This document shows positions 8,315 through 11,489 of a stretch of 11,489 nt of DNA, one piece after another. This stretch comes from Dunaliella salina (taxonomy: Eukaryota; Chlorophyta; Chlorophyceae; Chlamydomonadales; Dunaliellaceae), in contig MU069905.1 in assembly GCA_002284615.2 (NCBI GenBank), positions 36,922-48,410 on the forward strand, written 5' to 3'. The position numbers and the translations under genes are program-made. The notes beneath the pieces were generated by a model. That model was not told the DNA's origin. It worked only from the letters and a program-made list of their open reading frames with translations, and made no database searches. The stretch's first letter is position 1; each line of letters begins with the position of its first letter.

Positions 8315-8350
8315 TAGTTTTTCTTTCTTTTCTTTTCTTTCTTTTCTTTC
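8315..8350 (+). repeat. TTTTC/TTTC tail of insert 2
   Basis: About 36 bases of TTTC and TTTTC repeats form the 3' end of insert 2, directly before the duplication at 8351. Insert 1 ends in a shorter version (TTTTTCTTTT at 6866-6875). The family thus seems to end in a pyrimidine simple repeat rather than poly(A). On the minus strand it adds an artificial Lys/Glu/Arg-rich end to the copy B frame, which then stops at 8303. Confidence 0.85.
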
Positions 8351-8362
8351 TGTTAGTATAAT
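8351..8362. repeat. Right target-site duplication of insert 2
   Basis: TGTTAGTATAAT, 11/12 identical to 7640-7651, immediately after the TTTTC tail. Confidence 0.85.
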
Positions 8363-9305
8363 GTTCGTCTGGAGATTAGTAGTCTCGAGGTCAAAGTGTG
8401 CCTTATTGCGCATGGGGTGGCCCCGGGTTGTGAGCCAGTGCCTGTTTGGAGGCTGTGTGAATCCCTCAAAACCTTGACGAGTGAGGTTGTCGACAATGTC
8501 GTCAGCAGGTGGTGAATGTTGTTGTGGAGAAGAAAAGTTGTCTGTATGAGATTGCTCGAAACTGTGGACATGCTCCTTTAAATCTGGATGTTCAAGGAGC
8601 ATAGGAGTTGGTTCCCAAGTGGGCTGCCAGGTGACTTTGACCATTTCTGTTCCTTCTGCAGTCTTGGTACGCTGTCTTTTTTGAGAATTAGTAAGGTGTG
8701 CGCAAGAAGGGCATTCCCAAGTGGACATTAGGTCTGCCTGGATGCGCTGTGATGGGGTGCAGAGGTTGAGGTGGAATAGGCATTTCCAGTGATATGTGCG
8801 CTGGCATGTGTCACATTGGGGCATGACAATGGAATTATGTTCTTCATGTTCCATGCTGGTGGGAGTCCTGCAGATTTGGCAGGTATCATCTTCTATTTGG
8901 CTTCTGGGGAAGGGTTCAAGATGAGCTACTGTGAGGCCTGTTTTGCGAAGGATTGGCAGAGCCCACCTTTCAAGGAAGATTGGTTCCCAATTCACCAGGC
9001 ATTGTGATTGTGAGTGTGCAGGTGAGGTACCTTTTCTTTTCCTGCTTAGCATTTGCCAGTTAAGGATGGCTTGGATTTGAAATTTGTACTTAAAGACGGT
9101 GTGTATGGCAGAAGGACCCTGGAGCTGTGCATGCCTCTTTTTTATAGTCTCTTAAGCTTTTTGCATTGATGGAGTTTGTGTGCATTGTGGGTGAACTGAC
9201 CCCTGTGACTTCATTGGGGCAGGTTAGGAATCTTGTGGAGTTGCGTTTAAGCTTTTTTGCGATCTGGGTTTCTGGAATACTTTGAGTTTTATGAGGGCTT
9301 TGCAA
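8351..9305 (-). pseudogene. PHD finger segment of copy B
   Basis: An open frame from ATG 9052 carries a textbook C4HC3 PHD finger. Counting from that Met: C58-x2-C61, C80-x2-C83, H88-x2-C91 and C114-x2-C117, with W112 two places before the last pair. PHD fingers usually bind histone H3 tails or other chromatin marks. Downstream are VTWQPTWEP and a DNLTRQG...TQPPNRHW linker, until insert 2 cuts the frame at 8351. The ATG is probably internal: the sequence upstream (9090-9305, another frame) reads as further element protein, so a frameshift near 9060-9090 separates them. All eight zinc ligands are intact although the element is broken around them. Confidence 0.88.
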
Positions 9306-9409
9306 GGTTGAACTCGGTCGCTTGTTGCTGTGGCTGTCTTGGCTGGATGGAGAAGATAGACTTTGTTGAGAGGTCCAAGACCAACCTAAGGGTGCATGCT
9401 GGGTGAGTC

Positions 9410-10797
9410 AGTGTAAAGAGTTGCGATTTTTTTGTCTGAGTTCTGAAGCTTTGTTTGGGTCGGCATCAGTGTTTGTAAAAGCCTGGTCAATAGTGGATTG
9501 GCTGAGATTGTTGCAGTTTGCAAGAGGAGCAAGCCTGTTGAAAGCAACAGTTTGCTTCTTCTTCATGGTGTGATGGTAGAAATTCAGAGCTTGGGCGTTT
9601 AAGACATATGTCTCATGCATGTGTGTGTTCATCAGAAAGGATAGAGAAGAAATTGGAAATGCCGGCTTCCATGAGAGGATGTACGATGCAATTGATCAGT
9701 CTTAAGAGTTCACGGGTTTTTGGTGCCCATAGGATGTTTGCTATAGGTTGAAAGGTGTCAGTGAAGGAAAGTTGGCCCTGATATGTGAGTTTTAAGCCGC
9801 TGGCATGTATACTGATGTACTGTTGAGGGCGAAGGTTGTATTTCAGCATTTGATTGAGATATTGGGGAGTTTGACAGTGGGGGCCTAGCAGACCATTGGC
9901 TACAATTTGTATGTTAGCAGTTTGGCAGCATAATGATAGGTTGGTGATTCTGCCGTGTCTTGACTTGTCATCTAGGCTAGTGGTGAGAGCAACAGCGTTC
10001 CTGTAATGATATTCGACTGACATATGATCCTAGGCCGAAATTCTGTTTATCTTCATGAAGGAGTGCTGTGCAAGTTTTTGACCATTGTCCACATTTTTTT
10101 TTTGATAGTAGAGAGTACAGAGGTGTCTTAGTGTTCCAAATTTGCCATTGAGCATGGTGTGACGGGGAAGGCATAAGCTATGCTAGGTATGACAGCAGTG
10201 CGCAATGTATCTAATGTTTGTTTGGGGCTAGCATATGGTTGTTCTAGCCGCTGCAATTTGTAGAGAGTTTTTGAGTCATGCTCTGCAGCTGGTGAGACCA
10301 GTTGAGGTCCATGGTTATTAAGACGCCCAGGTAACGGAAAGGTTCATCAGGGCGCATGAATTGGGCTGGTTGGCCCTGTACTAATTCTTCCAGTAAGTAA
10401 GTGCTGGGCAAAATCTGACATATTTGTGTTGCCGCGCAGCAGTGTGCTTTCTTCGCTGTGCAGGATGCAGGTAACCTTGGTTTTGTTTCCAGAGATGACG
10501 AGGTGCGCCCAATCTGCATAGAGGGTGAGCTTCTTGGCTTGAAGCTGGAGATTTTGAAATGTTTTCATCAGACAAATCAGGTCGTCAGCAAAGGCTCCAC
10601 TGCTCATTGTCTTTCTAATCATTTTGGTGGTAATGGTTGCGGAAGGGGTGCATGCATGTGTGTTATCCCGGTTACCAACATGCAGCCAGCGGAGCAGGGG
10701 CTCAATGCAGATAAGAAAGAGGAAGGGAGAAAGTGTGCCTCCTTGTATGGTTCCCCTCTCTACAGGGATTTCAGAGCTGTAGCCTCCAGTCTGGCAG
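9410..10797 (-). pseudogene. Non-LTR reverse transcriptase, palm and thumb, 5'-truncated (copy B)
   Basis: RT motifs appear in order on the minus strand. First comes EIPVERGTIQGGTLSPFLF (about 10772-10715, motif B). SGAFADDLICL follows at about 10600-10568, with the catalytic Asp pair FADD at 10592-10581 (motif C), then LYADWAHLVISGNKTKV (motif D) and, in a second frame, FRYLGVLITMDLNW (about 10345-10305, motif E). Thumb-like segments follow: IPSIAYAFPVTP (about 10180-10145), ALLHEDKQNFGLG (about 10065-10030) and, in a third frame, EYHYRNAVALTTSLDDKSRHG. Frameshifts lie near 10440, 10035 and 9620 and there are several stops, so it is not functional. The fingers (motifs 0-A with the first catalytic Asp) are missing because of truncation near 10797. 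RT would copy element RNA into DNA at the nicked target. Confidence 0.9.
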
Positions 10798-10898
10798 GCC
10801 AAAATAATCCACAGCGATGGCAGACTTTTGGCAGGCTAAAGTACTCCATAGCACCAGCAGCATTCCTGGCAGGCCAAAATAATCCACAGGAATGGCAG
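10791..10898. repeat. Three tandem copies of a 37-38 bp repeat at the RT truncation
   Basis: Units start at 10791, 10828 and 10866. The first and third share CTGGCAGGCCAAAATAATCC and most of the next dozen bases; the middle one is more diverged (TTGGCAGGCTAAAGTACTCC). The array begins where RT homology stops, so it may be the sequence into which copy B inserted or a product of repair at its 5' junction. No protein signal crosses it beyond the first few bases. Confidence 0.8.
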
Positions 10899-11101
10899 CA
10901 CTAATAGCTAACAAAAAACAGGCTGGAGCTGCCATTGTTACGGACAGGTGCTCGTTTAAAAGGACCACTCACAGTCAGACCTAAAACTACTAGGTTAGGG
11001 CCTTCTGATGCCCCAAAGCGTCCTGCTTTAGCATAGCGTCCTCTTTTTTTGGCATCACTTGGAAAGGAAGAGGTGGGCAAGCGCACTCAGTCGGTTAGTT
11101 T

Positions 11102-11155
11102 TATTACTTGAAGTGGCTTGCGCGTATCAGTGTGCACATGCCACTTCAAATAATA
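11102..11155 (-). repeat. 16-bp stem inverted repeat with 22-nt loop
   Basis: 11102-11117 pairs with 11140-11155 at 15 of 16 positions, including a perfect 10-bp core TTGAAGTGGC / GCCACTTCAA. The single mismatch (C 11107 against A 11150 on the plus strand) becomes a G-U pair in a minus-strand RNA, so only a minus transcript would form the full 16-bp stem. The repeat overlaps the C-terminal part of the open frame ending at 11087. Confidence 0.75.
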
Positions 11156-11427
11156 TCGTACTCCTGCTTGTTCAACTGCATGTTTGTCTTGTTGAGTAAG
11201 GGTATCCAAGCTTTGCAAGAGAGGAGCCATCATTAAAATGCATGACTGGCAAGCAAAGCATAAGGAAAGAAGAGTGAAGAAGGCCAATCTGGAAGAATTT
11301 TTCAGGCTTGGATGAAGGAGCAACAAGAAGGTTGTTTTACAGGGAGGCTGCACAGATTGATCGAAAGAAATTGGTTCAAACATGGATCGGTGAGGATTTC
11401 TCCGCCGTCTTCCTTGCATGCAAACAG

Positions 11428-11456
11428 CCTCCAGCAAGAATGCTGTCTGCTGGAGG
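11428..11456. repeat. Perfect 9-bp inverted repeat with 11-nt loop
   Basis: CCTCCAGCA (11428-11436) is followed after 11 bases by TGCTGGAGG (11448-11456). A short hairpin is possible; no other support for a function. Confidence 0.5.
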
Positions 11457-11489
11457 ATTACACTTCCACTGCAAGCAAAAACCAAACCC

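Larger units (their letters stand above)
7652..8350 (+). mobile_element. Insert 2: 5'-truncated retrotransposon 3' end
   Basis: A 699-bp plus-strand segment lies between 12-bp duplications and ends in a TTTCT/TTTTC repeat tail (8315-8350). It begins inside the coding region of the endonuclease, as expected for a 5'-truncated product. Removing the segment with one duplication (711 bp, 237 codons) restores the copy B frame exactly, from the PHD-linker segment at 8363 and above into the PCIF1-like segment at 7651 and below. The 3' untranslated region is about 100 bp (8217-8314) and resembles that of insert 1. Confidence 0.88.
5549..10797 (-). mobile_element. Decayed non-LTR retrotransposon copy B, split by two insertions
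   Basis: Copy B runs on the minus strand in three pieces: 10797-8351, 7651-6875 and a short remnant 5652 to about 5549. In order it encodes the RT palm from motif B onward, the thumb, a PHD finger and the PCIF1-like domain, with several frameshifts and stops. Two plus-strand elements interrupt it at 7652-8350 and 5653-6874, each bounded by target-site duplications. The right (5') end is truncated inside the RT near 10790-10797, next to a 37-bp repeat array. The left end is not clear. Truncation at the 5' end is typical of target-primed reverse transcription. Joining across insert 2 is exactly in frame; joining across insert 1 is also a multiple of three (1236 bp). Confidence 0.8.
10899..11489. 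other. Right flank with an unrecognised minus-strand open frame
   Basis: A minus frame is open from the right edge to a stop at 11087, about 133 codons with the first ATG well inside. It has a hydrophobic stretch near its middle, but I recognise no family, and the apparent start near the edge would be TTG. It could be the end of a host exon or a chance frame. The rest (10899-11086) holds nothing recognisable. Confidence 0.35.

Noticed and set aside
6875..8350. A twin-primed 5' inversion: minus PCIF1-like segment followed by the plus endonuclease end as a single insertion
   Set aside because: The duplications at 7640-7651 and 8351-8362, and the exact frame restoration across 711 bp, show that the minus segment belongs to copy B and the plus segment is a separate insertion.
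7996..8361. Plus-strand 121-codon frame with a hydrophobic end
   Set aside because: It lies in a different frame over the endonuclease domain and runs into the TTTTC tail, which supplies the Phe/Leu/Ser-rich end.
1..11489. CRISPR array, phage or bacterial operon content
   Set aside because: No regularly spaced identical repeats with unique spacers, no Shine-Dalgarno-led gene series and no bacterial gene families are present.

Overview
This is a eukaryotic, repeat-dominated window. No bacterial-style operons, ribosome binding sites, tRNA or rRNA genes are visible. I see no host gene I can name. Almost everything recognisable belongs to one family of non-LTR retrotransposons, present as at least four copies that are partly nested. 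The combination of a non-LTR reverse transcriptase (RT), an RNase H and a PD-(D/E)XK (restriction-like) endonuclease recalls the algal Dualen/RandI type of element. That makes a green-lineage or other algal/protist/early-plant host plausible, but the host cannot be fixed from the sequence.

Layout. (1) 1-2094, minus strand: copy A, an uninterrupted reading frame of about 698 codons (first ATG at 1992) that runs off the left edge. It carries a domain resembling the PCIF1 (cap-specific m6A) methyltransferase fold, followed by a complete-looking RNase H. (2) 2095-4594: about 2.5 kb with no recognisable gene. (3) 4595-4945: a tandem minisatellite of about 89 bp. (4) 4946-5548: unassigned. (5) 5549-10797, minus strand: copy B, a decayed, 5'-truncated element whose order is RT palm and thumb, PHD finger, then the PCIF1-like domain. 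Copy B is split by two plus-strand insertions of the same or a sister family: insert 1 at 5653-6874 (half PHD finger joined to a decayed endonuclease domain) and insert 2 at 7652-8350 (a nearly open endonuclease domain). Each insert ends in a TTTTC-rich tail and is flanked by a 14-bp (perfect) or 12-bp (11/12) target-site duplication. Removing insert 2 plus one duplication takes out 711 bp and restores copy B in frame. (6) 10791-10898: three copies of a 37-38 bp repeat at the truncated end of copy B. (7) 10899-11489: unassigned, with a 16-bp hairpin and an open frame reaching the right edge.

Put together, the copies suggest one polyprotein with the order RT - PHD finger - PCIF1-like domain - RNase H - restriction-like endonuclease. 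RT, endonuclease and RNase H would make and insert the new copy. The PHD finger could direct chromatin targeting. The role of the methyltransferase-like domain is unknown, and its catalytic motif is altered. This composite architecture is the most interesting content of the window.
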